A DNA stretch of 57,342 nucleotides from positions 1-57,342 of the forward strand of contig CANQVE010000011.1 in the NCBI GenBank assembly GCA_947627205.1, read 5' to 3'. Under the pieces are notes generated by a model that had not been told where the DNA came from, searched no databases, and worked only from the letters and a program-made list of their open reading frames with translations. How positions within the stretch are numbered: position 1 is the stretch's first letter; each line of letters starts with the position of its first letter. The stretch comes from an uncultured Clostridia bacterium (GTDB taxonomy: Bacteria; Bacillota; Clostridia; Oscillospirales; Ruminococcaceae). The position numbers were made by a program, and so were the translations under genes. This document shows positions 38,107 through 47,618 of the stretch, one piece after another.

Positions 38107-39186
38107 TTAATTCTTGCTCTCGCTTTTCGCAAGCAAAGCCGTTTTTTCCGCAAGCCTCAGAGCGTCAAATATCTCGTCGCAACCGCCGTTCATCATCTCA
38201 TCGAGCTTATACAAAGTAAGACCTATCCTGTGGTCGGTAACTCTCGACTGGGGAAAATTATATGTTCTGATGCGCTCGGAGCGGTCGCCTGTTCCGACCT
38301 GGACGCGGCGTTCTTCCGCTATCGCGCTGTTGCGGGCGGTGCGCTCCGCTTCGTATAATTTACTATAGAGCATTTTAAGCGCTTTTTCCTTGTTTTTCAT
38401 CTGCGAGCGTTCTTCCTGACATTCGACTACGGTACCCGTCGGATTATGGATTATCCTGACGGCGGACTCGGTCTTGTTTATATGCTGACCGCCCGCTCCG
38501 CTCGAACGAAAGGTCTGTACGGTTAAGTCGGAGGGATCTATATTTACATCAACTTCTTCTACCTCGGGCAAGACTGCGACCGTAACGGTAGAGGTCTGTA
38601 TTCTTCCCTGGCTTTCGGTTTCGGGAACGCGCTGGACGCGGTGTACTCCGCTTTCATACTTCAGCTTTGCGTAAACGCCCTCTCCCTCAACTCCGAAAGA
38701 AATTTCCTTATAACCGCCAAGCTCCGTCGGATTTCCTCCGAGTATATCTATCTTCCAGCCCTGCTTTGCGGCGTACATAGAATACATTCTGAACATTGAA
38801 TTTGCAAAGAGCGCGGCTTCTTCGCCGCCCGCCCCCGCGCGTATTTCAACTATAACGCTTTTGTCGTCGTCGGGATCGCGCGGCAGAAGCATTATTTTCA
38901 GCTCCTCCGACAATTCCTCGCAAAGCGCTTTGTTTTCCTCATAGACGCTTCTTGCCAGCTCTTTGAGTTCTTCGTCATCGCCCGCTTCCGAAAGCTCTTC
39001 TAAAGCGCCGTCGCGGTCTTTTACCGCTTTTTGATAGCGCTTATGAGCGTCAATAAGCGGTGTGAGATTTTTAAACTCTTTCATAAGCTCAGTATACAGC
39101 TTATTATCCGAAACGACTTTCGGATCGGACAGTTTTGCGCTTATCTCATCATAGCGCGAAATTATCATATCTAACTTTTCCTGCAT
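38107..39186 (-). CDS. prfA: peptide chain release factor 1
   Basis: 359-aa factor reading UAA and UAG stops. The catalytic GGQ is at 232-234 in SSGAGGQHINKTESAVR. The tripeptide codon reader is PET at 188-190 (PxT type of RF1, not the SPF of RF2). The ERSQMKNKEKALKML segment is conserved. No frameshift is present, as expected for RF1. Preceded by the small DUF951 gene. Confidence 0.95.
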   Translation of the reverse strand: MQEKLDMIISRYDEISAKLSDPKVVSDNKLYTELMKEFKNLTPLIDAHKRYQKAVKDRDGALEELSEAGDDEELKELARSVYEENKALCEELSEELKIMLLPRDPDDDKSVIVEIRAGAGGEEAALFANSMFRMYSMYAAKQGWKIDILGGNPTELGGYKEISFGVEGEGVYAKLKYESGVHRVQRVPETESQGRIQTSTVTVAVLPEVEEVDVNIDPSDLTVQTFRSSGAGGQHINKTESAVRIIHNPTGTVVECQEERSQMKNKEKALKMLYSKLYEAERTARNSAIAEERRVQVGTGDRSERIRTYNFPQSRVTDHRIGLTLYKLDEMMNGGCDEIFDALRLAEKTALLAKSESKN

Positions 39187-39219
39187 AATATCTCCGATTT
39201 GACGCTCAGAAAATGCGCG

Positions 39220-39405
39220 TCATTTTTCTGTGCGAATAACGGTCTTTATATTTTTCTCGCACTTTGAGCGCGCGATCATAAAAATATGCCCGCACTTTTC
39301 ACACTCAAGCCTGAAGTCCGCTCCAACGCGCAGAACTTTCATAGTATTGCTTCCGCAGACGTGATTTTTTTTCATCTGAAGAATATCGCCTACGCTGATC
39401 TCCAC
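39220..39405 (-). CDS. DUF951 family protein
   Basis: 61-aa small protein conserved across Firmicutes (YyzM type). VEISVGDILQMKKNHVCGS, then VGADFRLECEKCGHIFMIARSKCEK is the whole family signature, with a CxxC and further Cys. Function unknown. The start is GTG 39405 with AAAGGG upstream; a longer in-frame start at 39453 lies within the promoter-leader region and is rejected. First gene of the long minus-strand cluster. Confidence 0.88.
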   Translation of the reverse strand: MEISVGDILQMKKNHVCGSNTMKVLRVGADFRLECEKCGHIFMIARSKCEKNIKTVIRTEK

Positions 39406-39443
39406 ACAAACAACCCTTTCAGAATGTTGTACATATATATTTA

Positions 39444-39472
39444 AGTATATCACTTTTTTATCCTTATTTCAA
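39444..39472 (-). promoter_or_regulatory. sigma-A promoter for DUF951-prfA-sua5-coaE cluster
   Basis: Minus-strand TTGAAA (39472-39467), 17 bp, TATACT (39449-39444), extended TGA. Because downstream gaps are mostly under 75 nt, it may feed genes as far as leuB (about 11 kb), though internal promoters are likely. Confidence 0.65.
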
Positions 39473-39520
39473 TACATATATTAAAAAAATTAAAAAATTT
39501 AAAAAAATGAAAAAAAGCTA

Positions 39521-39549
39521 TTGACAAAATTTTTTTGTTATGGTATAAT
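39521..39549 (+). promoter_or_regulatory. strong sigma-A promoter for tRNA genes
   Basis: Perfect TTGACA-17-TATAAT with extended TGG, preceded by about 40 nt of A-rich sequence (39479-39518) resembling an UP element. It lies 28 nt before tRNA-Lys. Confidence 0.9.
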
Positions 39550-39576
39550 GATTAAGCTGTTTGATTGTTGATTTAT

Positions 39577-39652
39577 GGTCCACTAGCTCAGTCGGTAGAG
39601 CACCTGGCTTTTAATCAGGGTGTCCCGGGTTCGAATCCCGGGTGGATCACCA
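39577..39652 (+). tRNA. tRNA-Lys (anticodon TTT)
   Basis: 76 nt with encoded CCA. Acceptor GGTCCAC pairs with GTGGATC (one G-U); anticodon loop CTTTTAA gives TTT; T arm CCGGG-TTCGAAT-CCCGG is perfect. Confidence 0.97.
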
Positions 39653-39726
39653 GAATTTTTAGGAAGCAAGAGAGTCGGAGAACGACTGCTCGTAGTGTTA
39701 TTTTAAAAGACATTTTGTCAACATGA

Positions 39727-39803
39727 GCGCCCGTAGCTCAGCTGGATAGAGCAATAGCCTCCGACGCTATGTGTCGTGCGTTCGAATCGCATCGGGCGTA
39801 CCA
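39727..39803 (+). tRNA. tRNA-Arg (anticodon CCG)
   Basis: 77 nt with encoded CCA. Acceptor GCGCCCG with CGGGCGT (terminal G-U); anticodon stem ATAGC/GCTAT with loop CTCCGAC gives CCG, reading CGG; T arm GTGCG-TTCGAAT-CGCAT. A 74-nt spacer to tRNA-Lys contains a small AGTCG-GAGAA-CGACT hairpin. Confidence 0.96.
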
Positions 39804-39808
39804 TTTAG

Positions 39809-39829
39809 AAGTAAGAGGTAAGAGGTAAG
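39809..39829 (+). repeat. heptanucleotide array after tRNA-Arg (CTTACCT family)
   Basis: AAGTAAG AGGTAAG AGGTAAG, starting 6 nt after the tRNA end. Together with flanking bases it is nearly identical to the array after rqcP at 19424. Confidence 0.75.
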
Positions 39830-39858
39830 AATTTGGATAATTACCGATTGCTTCTTGG

Positions 39859-39879
39859 AATTAAGAGGTAAGAGATAAG
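39859..39879 (+). repeat. second heptanucleotide array (CTTACCT family)
   Basis: AATTAAG AGGTAAG AGATAAG, a more degenerate copy 30 nt after the first. The remaining bases to radC (39880-39960) hold no other feature seen. Confidence 0.6.
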
Positions 39880-39965
39880 AAATTTACCTTATGCTTCTTT
39901 TTTAGGTCAGGCAAACATATTGAGGAAAACGCTTCTTGTTTCTTAAAAATTAAATGATTTGGGTT

Positions 39966-39991
39966 CGGGGAGTTTTGGCTCTCCGTTTTTT
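39966..39991 (+). terminator. terminator of the tRNA unit
   Basis: CGGGGAG-TTTTGG-CTCTCCG (one G-U) followed by TTTTTT. It lies 160 nt after tRNA-Arg and just before radC. Confidence 0.75.
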
Positions 39992-40012
39992 GATAGTTTT
40001 ATGGTGAACTGT

Positions 40013-40708
40013 ATGCAAAATAAAGAAAATTTGCACAAGGGGCACAGACAAAGATTATTGAAAAAATATTTTGAAAACGGCATAAATTCGCTCGAAGAAC
40101 ACGAGATACTCGAAATACTGCTGTTCTTTGCTTTTTCAAGATGCAACACAAACGAAATAAGTCACGAGCTTATACGAAATTTCGGATCGATTGGAAATGT
40201 GCTGAATGCTCCGGTAGATGAGATCTCCAAAATTAAAGGCATAGGCGAATCTTCCGCTGTGCTTTTGCGCTTCCTTGGGGATTTTATAGAATGTTTCAGG
40301 ACGACAGATAACTCTTCTGTAAAGTTTACGAGCATAGAAAAAGTCCTAGAATTCTGCAAGTTGCGTTTTACAAACACCGAAACGGAATTCTGTCATTTTT
40401 TAATGCTCGACAAGAGAAATTATTATGTTGCGTGCATAAGTCTGTCGGAATGTCATTTCAGCTCTGTCAATATTAATCTCAAAACTGTGCTTATGAAAGC
40501 GTTCAATGTAAACGCTTCGAGCGCGGTCATTGTACACAATCACCCAGATTCGGCCGCCAAGGCTTCTAACAGTGACATCAAAAACACAAGAGTTATAGCT
40601 AAGACACTGAACGCACTGAATATAGGTCTTATAGATCATGTTATAATAGGAACAGACGGGTATTATTCAATGCGAAGCGAAAATGTACTTGAAGATGTAT
40701 GGAAATAA
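40013..40708 (+). CDS. radC: RadC-family JAB/MPN domain protein
   Basis: 231-aa RadC-like protein. N-terminal helix-hairpin-helix segment: GHRQRLLKKYF, LEILLFFAFSR, IKGIGESSAVLL. The C-terminal JAMM-like domain has VIVHNHPDSAAKASNSD, where the usual HNHPSG is HNHPDS, followed by NIGLIDHVIIG. A direct repair role of RadC has been disputed and its activity is unknown. ATG 40013 has GGTGA 5 nt upstream; earlier in-frame codons lie in the terminator stem. Expressed probably by read-through or from an unseen promoter. Confidence 0.85.
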   Translation: MQNKENLHKGHRQRLLKKYFENGINSLEEHEILEILLFFAFSRCNTNEISHELIRNFGSIGNVLNAPVDEISKIKGIGESSAVLLRFLGDFIECFRTTDNSSVKFTSIEKVLEFCKLRFTNTETEFCHFLMLDKRNYYVACISLSECHFSSVNINLKTVLMKAFNVNASSAVIVHNHPDSAAKASNSDIKNTRVIAKTLNALNIGLIDHVIIGTDGYYSMRSENVLEDVWK

Positions 40709-40716
40709 AAAAACTA

Positions 40717-40745
40717 TTGACAAAATCTCCGTTCACTTATATAAT
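40717..40745 (+). promoter_or_regulatory. sigma-A promoter for uvrB
   Basis: TTGACA (40717-40722), 17 bp, TATAAT (40740-40745): full consensus. Overlapped by the inverted repeat at 40729-40757. Confidence 0.88.
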
Positions 40746-40757
40746 ATAGGTGAACGG
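40729..40757. promoter_or_regulatory. candidate operator over the uvrB promoter
   Basis: Perfect inverted repeat CCGTTCAC, 13 nt, GTGAACGG centred on the -10 hexamer and reaching the expected start site. This is the position of a repressor site. It does not match the GAAC-4-GTTC LexA box of Bacillus. Confidence 0.55.
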
Positions 40758-40784
40758 TTTTGATTTATGTATATAGGGAGCATT

Positions 40785-42749
40785 ATGGAAAAATTTGAAC
40801 TTCATTCCGAATATAAGCCCACGGGAGATCAGCCCGAGGCGATCGCGGCGCTTTCGGAGGGCGTGCTGAGAGGCGACAAGGAACAGACTCTGCTCGGAGT
40901 AACGGGCTCGGGAAAAACCTTTACAATGGCTAATATCATTGCAAACGTAAATAAGCCGACGCTTGTCCTCGCTCATAACAAGACGCTTGCGGCACAGCTC
41001 TGCTCCGAGTTTAGAGAGTTTTTTCCGAAAAACGCGGTCGAGTTTTTTGTAAGCTATTATGACTATTATCAGCCGGAAGCGTATATTCCCTCGACAGACG
41101 CTTATATTGAAAAAGACAGCGCGATAAACGACGAGATAGACCGCCTTAGGCACTCTGCGACGGCGGCGCTCGCCGAAAGGCGCGACGTTGTTATAGTGGC
41201 GAGCGTTTCATGCATTTACTCTCTCGGCTCGCCCGAAGATTACCGCTCGAACACGCTTTCCCTGCGCGAGGGTATGGAAATATCGCGCGAGGAGGTTATA
41301 AAACGGCTTGTTGAAATGCAATACGAGAGAAACGAGCTGAATTTTATACGAAACAAATTCCGCGTGCGCGGAGATACGGTAGAGATTTTTCCCGCGGGAA
41401 GCACAAACGAAACTGCGGTAAGAGTGGAATTTTTCGGAGACGAAATAGAAAGGCTCTCCGAATTTGAAGTCGTCACGGGAAAGATACGCGGAACGCTTTT
41501 ACACGCCATGATATTCCCCGCTTCTCATTATATAATCGGCAGGGATAAAATGGAAGAAGCGCTGAATGAGCTTGAAACAGAGCTTGAAGAAAGGATAAAG
41601 TTCTTTAAGGACAACAACAGGCTTATTGAAGCGCAGAGAATAGAACAGCGCACAAGATACGATATGGAAATGCTCCGTGAAATAGGAACTTGTAAGGGCG
41701 TTGAAAACTACTCGCGTGTGCTTGCCCGCAGACCGAAAGGAAGCACGCCCATAACGCTTATAGACCACTTTCCGAAAGATTTTCTGCTTATGGTCGATGA
41801 AAGCCATGTTACGCTCCCGCAGGTCAGAGGAATGTACGGCGGCGATATCGCAAGAAAGAAAAACCTCGTTGACTACGGATTCAGGCTTCCCTGCGCTTAT
41901 GACAACAGACCGCTCAATTTTGACGAGTTTTATGCAAAGGTAAATCAGGCTGTTTTTGTTTCGGCAACTCCGGGAGAATTTGAGCGCGAAAAGTCAACTC
42001 AAATAGTTGAACAGATAATACGTCCTACAGGGCTTTTAGATCCCGAAATAATTGTAAAGCCGACTGACGGGCAGATAGAAGATCTTATTTCCGAGATAAA
42101 TATCCGTGTAGAAAAGAGGCAGCGTGTTCTTGTCACAACGCTGACAAAGAAAATGGCGGAGAACCTTACGGAATTTCTCGATAAGGCGGGAATAAAAGTC
42201 CGCTATATGCACCACGATATTGACACGATAGAACGAATGGAAATAATCCGCGATCTGCGCGAGGGAGAATTTGACGTTCTTGTCGGAATAAACCTGCTCA
42301 GAGAGGGGCTTGATATTCCCGAAGTTTCGCTTGTGGCAATTCTTGACGCGGACAAAGAGGGTTTTCTCCGCTCGGAAACGTCGCTTGTGCAGACAATAGG
42401 GCGTGCGGCAAGAAACGCCGAGGGTACTGTCATAATGTACGCGGACTTTGTCACGCAGTCAATGGAAAGGGCAATTTCCGAAACGCTCCGCAGGCGCGAG
42501 ATACAGCAGGCATACAACAAGGAACACGGTATCGTTCCGAAAACTATCGTTAAGGAAGTACGCGATGTTCTTGAAATTACGAGAAAGACCGACAAGAAGA
42601 TGAAAAAGAGCGATTATAAAAAGCTCCCGAGGCGCGAGCGCGATAAGCTGATCGCTCAATATACGGTCGAGATGAAAAAGGCGGCGAAGCTGCTTGATTT
42701 TGAACACGCGGCATATCTGCGCGACAGGATAAAAGAACTTCAGGAATGA
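40785..42749 (+). CDS. uvrB: excinuclease ABC subunit B
   Basis: 654-aa helicase-like damage verifier of nucleotide excision repair. Walker A GVTGSGKT at 38-45, the damage-probing hairpin region [20 protein letters not shown], Walker [11 protein letters not shown], motif [11 protein letters not shown] and the C-terminal UVR motif binding UvrC. ATG 40785 with AGGGAG upstream; ATG 40767 is possible but lies only about 15 nt after the start site and has a weaker ribosome site. uvrA follows 99 nt later with its own promoter. Confidence 0.96.
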   Translation: MEKFELHSEYKPTGDQPEAIAALSEGVLRGDKEQTLLGVTGSGKTFTMANIIANVNKPTLVLAHNKTLAAQLCSEFREFFPKNAVEFFVSYYDYYQPEAYIPSTDAYIEKDSAINDEIDRLRHSATAALAERRDVVIVASVSCIYSLGSPEDYRSNTLSLREGMEISREEVIKRLVEMQYERNELNFIRNKFRVRGDTVEIFPAGSTNETAVRVEFFGDEIERLSEFEVVTGKIRGTLLHAMIFPASHYIIGRDKMEEALNELETELEERIKFFKDNNRLIEAQRIEQRTRYDMEMLREIGTCKGVENYSRVLARRPKGSTPITLIDHFPKDFLLMVDESHVTLPQVRGMYGGDIARKKNLVDYGFRLPCAYDNRPLNFDEFYAKVNQAVFVSATPGEFEREKSTQIVEQIIRPTGLLDPEIIVKPTDGQIEDLISEINIRVEKRQRVLVTTLTKKMAENLTEFLDKAGIKVRYMHHDIDTIERMEIIRDLREGEFDVLVGINLLREGLDIPEVSLVAILDADKEGFLRSETSLVQTIGRAARNAEGTVIMYADFVTQSMERAISETLRRREIQQAYNKEHGIVPKTIVKEVRDVLEITRKTDKKMKKSDYKKLPRRERDKLIAQYTVEMKKAAKLLDFEHAAYLRDRIKELQE

Positions 42750-42750
42750 A

Positions 42751-42769
42751 CATTGTTTGATCGACAATG
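42751..42769. repeat. inverted repeat after uvrB
   Basis: CATTGT-7-ACAATG directly after the uvrB stop and before the uvrA -35. Not followed by a T-run; may be an upstream operator half of uvrA or a weak stem. Confidence 0.4.
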
Positions 42770-42770
42770 C

Positions 42771-42799
42771 TTGACAAAATAAACAGAATACAATATAAT
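42771..42799 (+). promoter_or_regulatory. sigma-A promoter for uvrA
   Basis: TTGACA (42771-42776), 17 bp, TATAAT (42794-42799): full consensus. Confidence 0.88.
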
Positions 42800-42803
42800 G
42801 TAG

Positions 42804-42819
42804 TTGTCTGTTCAGACAA
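42804..42819. promoter_or_regulatory. candidate operator at the uvrA start site
   Basis: Perfect palindrome TTGTCTG-TT-CAGACAA covering the expected transcription start (about 42806). A repressor site or a 5' leader hairpin. Confidence 0.5.
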
Positions 42820-42848
42820 TTATGTGTTTAAAAAAGCAGGGAAAAACT

Positions 42849-45674
42849 ATGGCAAATGATAAAATTATAATAAAAGGCGCAAGAGAGCACAATCTCAAAA
42901 ATATTGACGTTACCATTCCGAGGGACAAGCTCGTTGTACTCACGGGAGTTTCGGGCTCGGGAAAAAGCTCTCTCGCTTTCGATACGATTTTTGCCGACGG
43001 GCAAAAGCGCTATATGGAGAGCCTTTCGAGCTATGCGAGAATGTTTTTGGGGCAAATGGAAAAGCCCGATGTCGACAGCATAGAGGGGCTTTCCCCCGCT
43101 ATTTCCATAGATCAGAAAACGACCTCGAAAAACCCCCGCTCAACTGTAGGCACGGTTACGGAGATATATGACTATCTGCGTCTTATGTATGCGAGGATAG
43201 GTATTCCCCACTGCCCTGTCTGCGGAAGAGAAATAAGACAACAGACGGTGGACGAAATTGTCGATAAGGTTTTGGAGCTTCCCGAAAAGACAAAGTTCCA
43301 GGTACTTGCGCCTGTTGTCAGACAGCGCAAGGGCGAACACAAAAAGGAATTTGAAAGCGCAAGAAAAGCGGGATTTTCGCGCGTAAGAGTTGACGGCATA
43401 ACATACGACCTCAACGAGAAAATTACTCTCGAAAAGAACAACAAGCACTCTATAGAAATAATCGTTGACCGTCTTGTGATAAAGGACGGCATACGCTCGC
43501 GCCTCGCGGAGAGCATTGAAACGGCGGGAAGCCTTACGGGCGGGCTTATTTATATCGACGTTATAGACAAGGAGGAGCTTCATTTCTCGCAGAGCTATGC
43601 CTGCCCCGAACACGGAGTTTCGGTAGACGAGCTTGTACCGAGAATGTTTTCGTTCAACAATCCTTTAGGCGCTTGTCCCGAATGTACGGGAATAGGAAGC
43701 TACCGCAGAATTGATCCCGATCTTATAATGCCGAACAGGTATCTTTCGATAAAAGACGGCGCAATAAAGGGCTACGGCTGGAATTATGCCGAGGGAAATA
43801 TCGCTTCGATGTATTTTGACGCGATATGTGAAAGAAACGGCGTTTCAGTTGAACAGCCCGTTTCGGAATTTCCCGAAAAAGCAATAAACGAGCTTATGTA
43901 CGGAACAAACGGCGAGAAAATTCTTGTAAAGCGTCCGAAAAAACAAGGCGGAGGAGAATACTACACCGAATTTGAGGGAGTGGCTAACAATCTCCAGAGG
44001 CGCTATAACGAGGCACAGGGCTGGCAGTTCTATTCTAAAGACGCGCTCGAGGATTTTATGAGCGACGTAGAATGTCCCAAATGTCACGGTGAAAGGCTAA
44101 ACGATACCGCGCTTTCGGTAACTGTCGGCGGGATAAACATAATGGATTTCTGCAAGATGTCTGTTCTTAAAGCGATAGAATTTGTGGACAACTTAAAGCT
44201 CTCCGAACATGAGAGAATGATAGCGGGACAGATATTGAAAGAAATTAAAAATCGTCTGGGATTTTTGAAATCGGTGGGGCTTGAATATCTGACGCTTTCG
44301 AGAGCGGCAGGCTCTCTTTCGGGAGGGGAAAGTCAGCGCATAAGGCTCGCAACGCAGATAGGAAGCGCGCTTACGGGGGTGCTTTATATTCTTGACGAGC
44401 CGAGCATAGGACTTCATCAGCGCGACAATGACAAGCTCATAGCCACTCTTAAAAATCTCCGCGACCTCGGAAACACGCTTATTGTCGTAGAGCATGACGA
44501 GGACACAATGCGCGCGGCGGACTGGATAGTTGACATAGGACCGCTCGCGGGAGTTCACGGAGGAGAAGTAATTTACAGCGGAGATGTAAAGGGTATCCTC
44601 AAATGCAAGAATTCCATAACAGGTCAGTACCTTTGCGGAAAGAGGAAAATTGCAGTTCCCGAAAAGCGCAGAGAGCTTTCGGGAAAATGGCTGAAAGTTA
44701 TAGGTGCGGAAGAAAACAACCTCAAAAAGATAAACGTTGATGTGCCTATCGGCGTTTTCACCTGCGTTACGGGAGTTTCGGGAAGCGGAAAAAGCTCGCT
44801 CGTAAATGAGATAATCTACAAAAACCTATACGGAAAGCTGAACAGAGGGCGCGTCAGAGCGGGAAAATTCCGCGATATGAAAGGCGTAGAAAATCTCGAC
44901 AAGGTCATTATGATAGACCAGTCGCCCATTGGCAGAACTCCGCGCTCAAATCCTGCGACATATACGGGCGTTTTTACGGATATACGGGAGCTGTTTGCTC
45001 AGACGACCGACGCGAAAACGCGCGGCTATACGGCGGGAAGATTTTCATTCAACGTAAAGGGCGGACGGTGTGAAGCGTGCGAGGGCGACGGCATACTGAA
45101 AATAGAAATGCACTTTTTGCCCGATATATATGTGCCGTGCGAGATATGCAAGGGGCAGAGATACAACCGCGAAACTCTCGAAGTAAAGTATAAGGGAAAG
45201 AATATTTATGATGTTCTGGATATGACGGTTGCAGAGGGAGTTGATTTTTTCTCGAATATACCGCGTATCTACAATAAGCTCAAAACGCTGAATGACGTCG
45301 GGCTTGGCTATATAAAGATAGGCCAAAGCTCTACTACCCTTTCGGGCGGAGAAGCGCAGAGAATAAAACTTGCGACGGAACTTTCAAAACGCTCTACGGG
45401 AAAGACTATCTATATCCTTGACGAACCGACAACGGGACTTCATTCCGCAGATGTGCAAAAGCTCATCGATATATTGCAGGCGCTTGCGGATGCGGGAAAT
45501 ACCGTGCTTGTAATTGAGCATAATCTTGACGTTATAAAATGCGCGGACTATATAATAGACATGGGACCTGAGGGCGGAGACGGCGGAGGAACGGTCGTTG
45601 CAAAAGGAACGCCCGAGGAAATAGCAAAAAATCCCGCTTCATATACGGGAATTTATCTGAAGAAAATGTTGTGA
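42849..45674 (+). CDS. uvrA: excinuclease ABC subunit A
   Basis: 941-aa DNA damage sensor with two ABC ATPase modules. Walker [10 protein letters not shown] occurs near the N-terminus (about 33) and again near 645. Signatures [16 protein letters not shown] and [15 protein letters not shown], Walker [14 protein letters not shown] and [13 protein letters not shown]. Zinc modules CPECTGIG...CPKCHGERL and [13 protein letters not shown]...CEICKGQRY. Acts with UvrB. ATG 42849 starts the standard [16 protein letters not shown]; the upstream in-frame codons lie in the promoter. Confidence 0.97.
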   Translation: MANDKIIIKGAREHNLKNIDVTIPRDKLVVLTGVSGSGKSSLAFDTIFADGQKRYMESLSSYARMFLGQMEKPDVDSIEGLSPAISIDQKTTSKNPRSTVGTVTEIYDYLRLMYARIGIPHCPVCGREIRQQTVDEIVDKVLELPEKTKFQVLAPVVRQRKGEHKKEFESARKAGFSRVRVDGITYDLNEKITLEKNNKHSIEIIVDRLVIKDGIRSRLAESIETAGSLTGGLIYIDVIDKEELHFSQSYACPEHGVSVDELVPRMFSFNNPLGACPECTGIGSYRRIDPDLIMPNRYLSIKDGAIKGYGWNYAEGNIASMYFDAICERNGVSVEQPVSEFPEKAINELMYGTNGEKILVKRPKKQGGGEYYTEFEGVANNLQRRYNEAQGWQFYSKDALEDFMSDVECPKCHGERLNDTALSVTVGGINIMDFCKMSVLKAIEFVDNLKLSEHERMIAGQILKEIKNRLGFLKSVGLEYLTLSRAAGSLSGGESQRIRLATQIGSALTGVLYILDEPSIGLHQRDNDKLIATLKNLRDLGNTLIVVEHDEDTMRAADWIVDIGPLAGVHGGEVIYSGDVKGILKCKNSITGQYLCGKRKIAVPEKRRELSGKWLKVIGAEENNLKKINVDVPIGVFTCVTGVSGSGKSSLVNEIIYKNLYGKLNRGRVRAGKFRDMKGVENLDKVIMIDQSPIGRTPRSNPATYTGVFTDIRELFAQTTDAKTRGYTAGRFSFNVKGGRCEACEGDGILKIEMHFLPDIYVPCEICKGQRYNRETLEVKYKGKNIYDVLDMTVAEGVDFFSNIPRIYNKLKTLNDVGLGYIKIGQSSTTLSGGEAQRIKLATELSKRSTGKTIYILDEPTTGLHSADVQKLIDILQALADAGNTVLVIEHNLDVIKCADYIIDMGPEGGDGGGTVVAKGTPEEIAKNPASYTGIYLKKML

Positions 45675-45680
45675 AATTAT

Positions 45681-45709
45681 TGACAAATCATTCTGAATGT
45701 GGTAAAATG
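45681..45709 (+). promoter_or_regulatory. sigma-A promoter for mscL
   Basis: TTGACA (45681-45686), 17 bp, TAAAAT (45704-45709) with extended TGG. Confidence 0.8.
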
Positions 45710-45741
45710 TTCTTATCAAAAAAATGAAAGGAAGTTTTTAT

Positions 45742-46179
45742 ATGAAAAAGTTTTTAAAGGAATTTAAAGAATTTGCCCTCAAAGGCAACGTTATGAGCAT
45801 GGCGGTCGGCGTTATCATAGGCGGCGCTTTTCAGACCATTGTTACGGCGCTGACTACCGACTTTATAAACCCGCTCATAGCTTCTGTCGGCGGCTCGGAG
45901 ATCGCAGGAATGATAAGGCTTCCGTGGGTAAACTATGACGGACTTGAACCCGAGGAGATAACCGCGCTCGCGCTTAATTACGGGCATTTTATCACGACCG
46001 TTATCAACTTCCTCATTCTTGCGTTTATTCTCTTCCTCATGATAAAGGGAATGAACAAGCTCATGTCAATCGGCAAGAAAAAGGAAGAAGAAAAGCCCGC
46101 AGAGCCTCCTGCTCCTACAAAAGAAGAAGTTTTGCTCACCGAGATACGCGATCTTCTTAAAGAAAACAATAAGAAATAA
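45742..46179 (+). CDS. mscL: large-conductance mechanosensitive channel MscL
   Basis: 145-aa inner-membrane channel opened by membrane tension in osmotic downshock. FKEFALKGNVMSMAVGVIIGGAF is the N-terminal helix and pore-lining TM1; TM2 is around 84-105 (TTVINFLILAFILFLMI). A charged Pro/Glu/Lys tail and a C-terminal helix (LLTEIRDLLKEN) follow. AAAGGAAG precedes ATG 45742. Monocistronic, with its own promoter and terminator. Confidence 0.95.
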   Translation: MKKFLKEFKEFALKGNVMSMAVGVIIGGAFQTIVTALTTDFINPLIASVGGSEIAGMIRLPWVNYDGLEPEEITALALNYGHFITTVINFLILAFILFLMIKGMNKLMSIGKKKEEEKPAEPPAPTKEEVLLTEIRDLLKENNKK

Positions 46180-46184
46180 TACAT

Positions 46185-46214
46185 AAGGCGCTCGTTTCAG
46201 AGCGCCTTGTTTTT
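46185..46214 (+). terminator. terminator after mscL
   Basis: AAGGCGCTC-GTTTCA-GAGCGCCTT followed by GTTTTT. Confidence 0.92.
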
Positions 46215-46322
46215 AATGGTCTTATTCCCAATACTGCGTCAAAGTTTTTCTAAACTCATTTCCGAATATCCCGATATCTGCGAAAGTTCGGCATTTAAGC
46301 GTTTTTTTAATGAACCGTGACA

Positions 46323-46350
46323 TGTAACATTTTTAAAAAAATTGTGTCTA
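46323..46350 (+). promoter_or_regulatory. candidate ECF-type autoregulated promoter
   Basis: TGTAAC (46323-46328), 16 bp, TGTCTA (46345-46350). The AAC -35 core and GTC -10 core are typical of ECF sigma promoters. It lies just before the sigma gene, suggesting autoregulation; inference only. Confidence 0.45.
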
Positions 46351-46396
46351 TATAAGTGAAAGGAAAAAATTATGCGCATAATTTCGGAGAGTTATA

Positions 46397-46945
46397 ATGG
46401 ACGAGGAAAAACTGCTGAATGAATATATAGGCGGAGATCAGAAAGCATTTGAAAAAATAATAGCCAAATATTCGGGATATGTTTATACGGTTGCAAAAAA
46501 TTTTTCAAAGGGCAGGCTTTCGGCTGAAGAACTTGATGATATTGTGATCGAGATATTTTATAAGCTGTGGGAGCGCAGAGAAAAACTGAATATAAAAATC
46601 GGACTTTGTGCATATCTTTCAGCCTCCGCAAGAAACGCGGTCAAAAATCGTTTCAGAGAATTCTCGATACCGCAGGAGGACATATCCGAGCTTGATATTT
46701 CGGCAGACTATCTCGTAGAGGACAAGGCTGTAATAGCGGAAATGATGAACTGCCTGAACGAGGGCATATCCGAGCTTTCCGAAAAAAGCCGAGAAATTTT
46801 TCTAAGGTTTTATCTTTACGGAGAAAGCTCCGCGCAGATAGCAAAAGCTGTGAACATCTCCGAAAGTGCAGTCAGAACAGATCTTCACCGCACAAGGGTA
46901 CGTCTGAAAAACTTTATGAACGAAAGGGGCTATGACCATGTTTGA
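46397..46945 (+). CDS. RNA polymerase sigma factor, sigma-70 family (ECF-like)
   Basis: 182-aa two-domain sigma factor. Region 2 (about 10-75): GGDQKAFEKIIAKYSGYVYTVA, ELDDIVIEIFYKLWERRE. Region 4 (about 120-175): LSEKSREIFLRFYLYGESSA with the HTH AQIAKAVNISESAVRTDLHR. Regions 1 and 3 are missing, as in ECF factors. CGGAGAG precedes ATG 46397. Its stop overlaps the next gene, a single-pass membrane protein, the usual place of an anti-sigma factor. Target genes unknown. Confidence 0.88.
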   Translation: MDEEKLLNEYIGGDQKAFEKIIAKYSGYVYTVAKNFSKGRLSAEELDDIVIEIFYKLWERREKLNIKIGLCAYLSASARNAVKNRFREFSIPQEDISELDISADYLVEDKAVIAEMMNCLNEGISELSEKSREIFLRFYLYGESSAQIAKAVNISESAVRTDLHRTRVRLKNFMNERGYDHV

Positions 46946-47588
46946 GGATTTTTTACAGAGCTGTCCTATACAGGATGAAATATTCCCGACAAAAAAGCAG
47001 ATAAGAAAAAATATTTCCGCGGTAAATTCGCTTATTTCTTCCGACAACAGCGGACGAAGTATCAAAAAATTCAGACCGCTTTTTATAGCGGTAATAGCGC
47101 TTATTTCTGTCTTGTCTGTATTTACTGTGAGCGCAGTTTTAAAGGGCAAGCCGATAAATTTCCTTATGGGCGGGAAAAATGTTGAGGGAGAATTTACCGA
47201 CCAAATAAACAAAGACGGGTATCGGAATGTTTCATTCCGCGCGGAAATTCCTATTGACGCAAGGGATTTCGCTGTAATTTTCGACATTGACGCAAAAGAG
47301 GGGGAAAATGTCAGAGTTATTACAGACGAAACGGATTTGGAATTTATGAACAAGCTGAGAAAGCGCATGAATATCATAAAAGATTATAAAATTGACGACA
47401 ACATACAGATTAAAGACAGCGAGCTGGTTGCCTTTGAACTTACAAGACCGGGAGGCAGCTGCGGCGGAACTATAAGCGGAGAATTTATTAACGGTATCGG
47501 AAAGCATTTGAAATTTGTAGAGGAATATGAATATAAAGAAACCACTAAGATATTAAAAATAACGTTTTCTTATTATGCGGGAAATTAA
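46938..47588 (+). CDS. single-pass membrane protein, putative anti-sigma factor
   Basis: 216 aa. Cytoplasmic part of about 45 residues, one membrane helix at about 48-68 (PLFIAVIALISVLSVFTVSA), and an outside domain of ~148 residues. The cytoplasmic part lacks the zinc HxxxCxxC motif of common anti-sigma domains. The outside part has RPGGSCGGTISGEF and no recognised domain. It resembles the DUF4179-type partners that follow sigma genes in Clostridia, but the match is weak. ATG 46938 is preferred over ATG 46932 for its spacing to AAAGGGGC. The 8-nt overlap with the sigma gene supports coupled translation and an anti-sigma role. Confidence 0.65.
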   Translation: MFEDFLQSCPIQDEIFPTKKQIRKNISAVNSLISSDNSGRSIKKFRPLFIAVIALISVLSVFTVSAVLKGKPINFLMGGKNVEGEFTDQINKDGYRNVSFRAEIPIDARDFAVIFDIDAKEGENVRVITDETDLEFMNKLRKRMNIIKDYKIDDNIQIKDSELVAFELTRPGGSCGGTISGEFINGIGKHLKFVEEYEYKETTKILKITFSYYAGN

Positions 47589-47618
47589 AAACTGCTTAAC
47601 TGAAAGGAGGAATGAAAA

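Noticed and set aside
39959-40012. Longer N-terminus for radC
   Set aside because: The extra codons overlap the tRNA-unit terminator stem and have no ribosome site.
40729-42819. Canonical Gram-positive LexA boxes at uvrB and uvrA
   Set aside because: Neither inverted repeat fits GAAC-4-GTTC; GAACATTGTTTG near 42749 has the wrong spacing.
46932-47588. Zinc-dependent anti-sigma domain in the sigma partner
   Set aside because: No HxxxCxxC motif was found in the cytoplasmic part.
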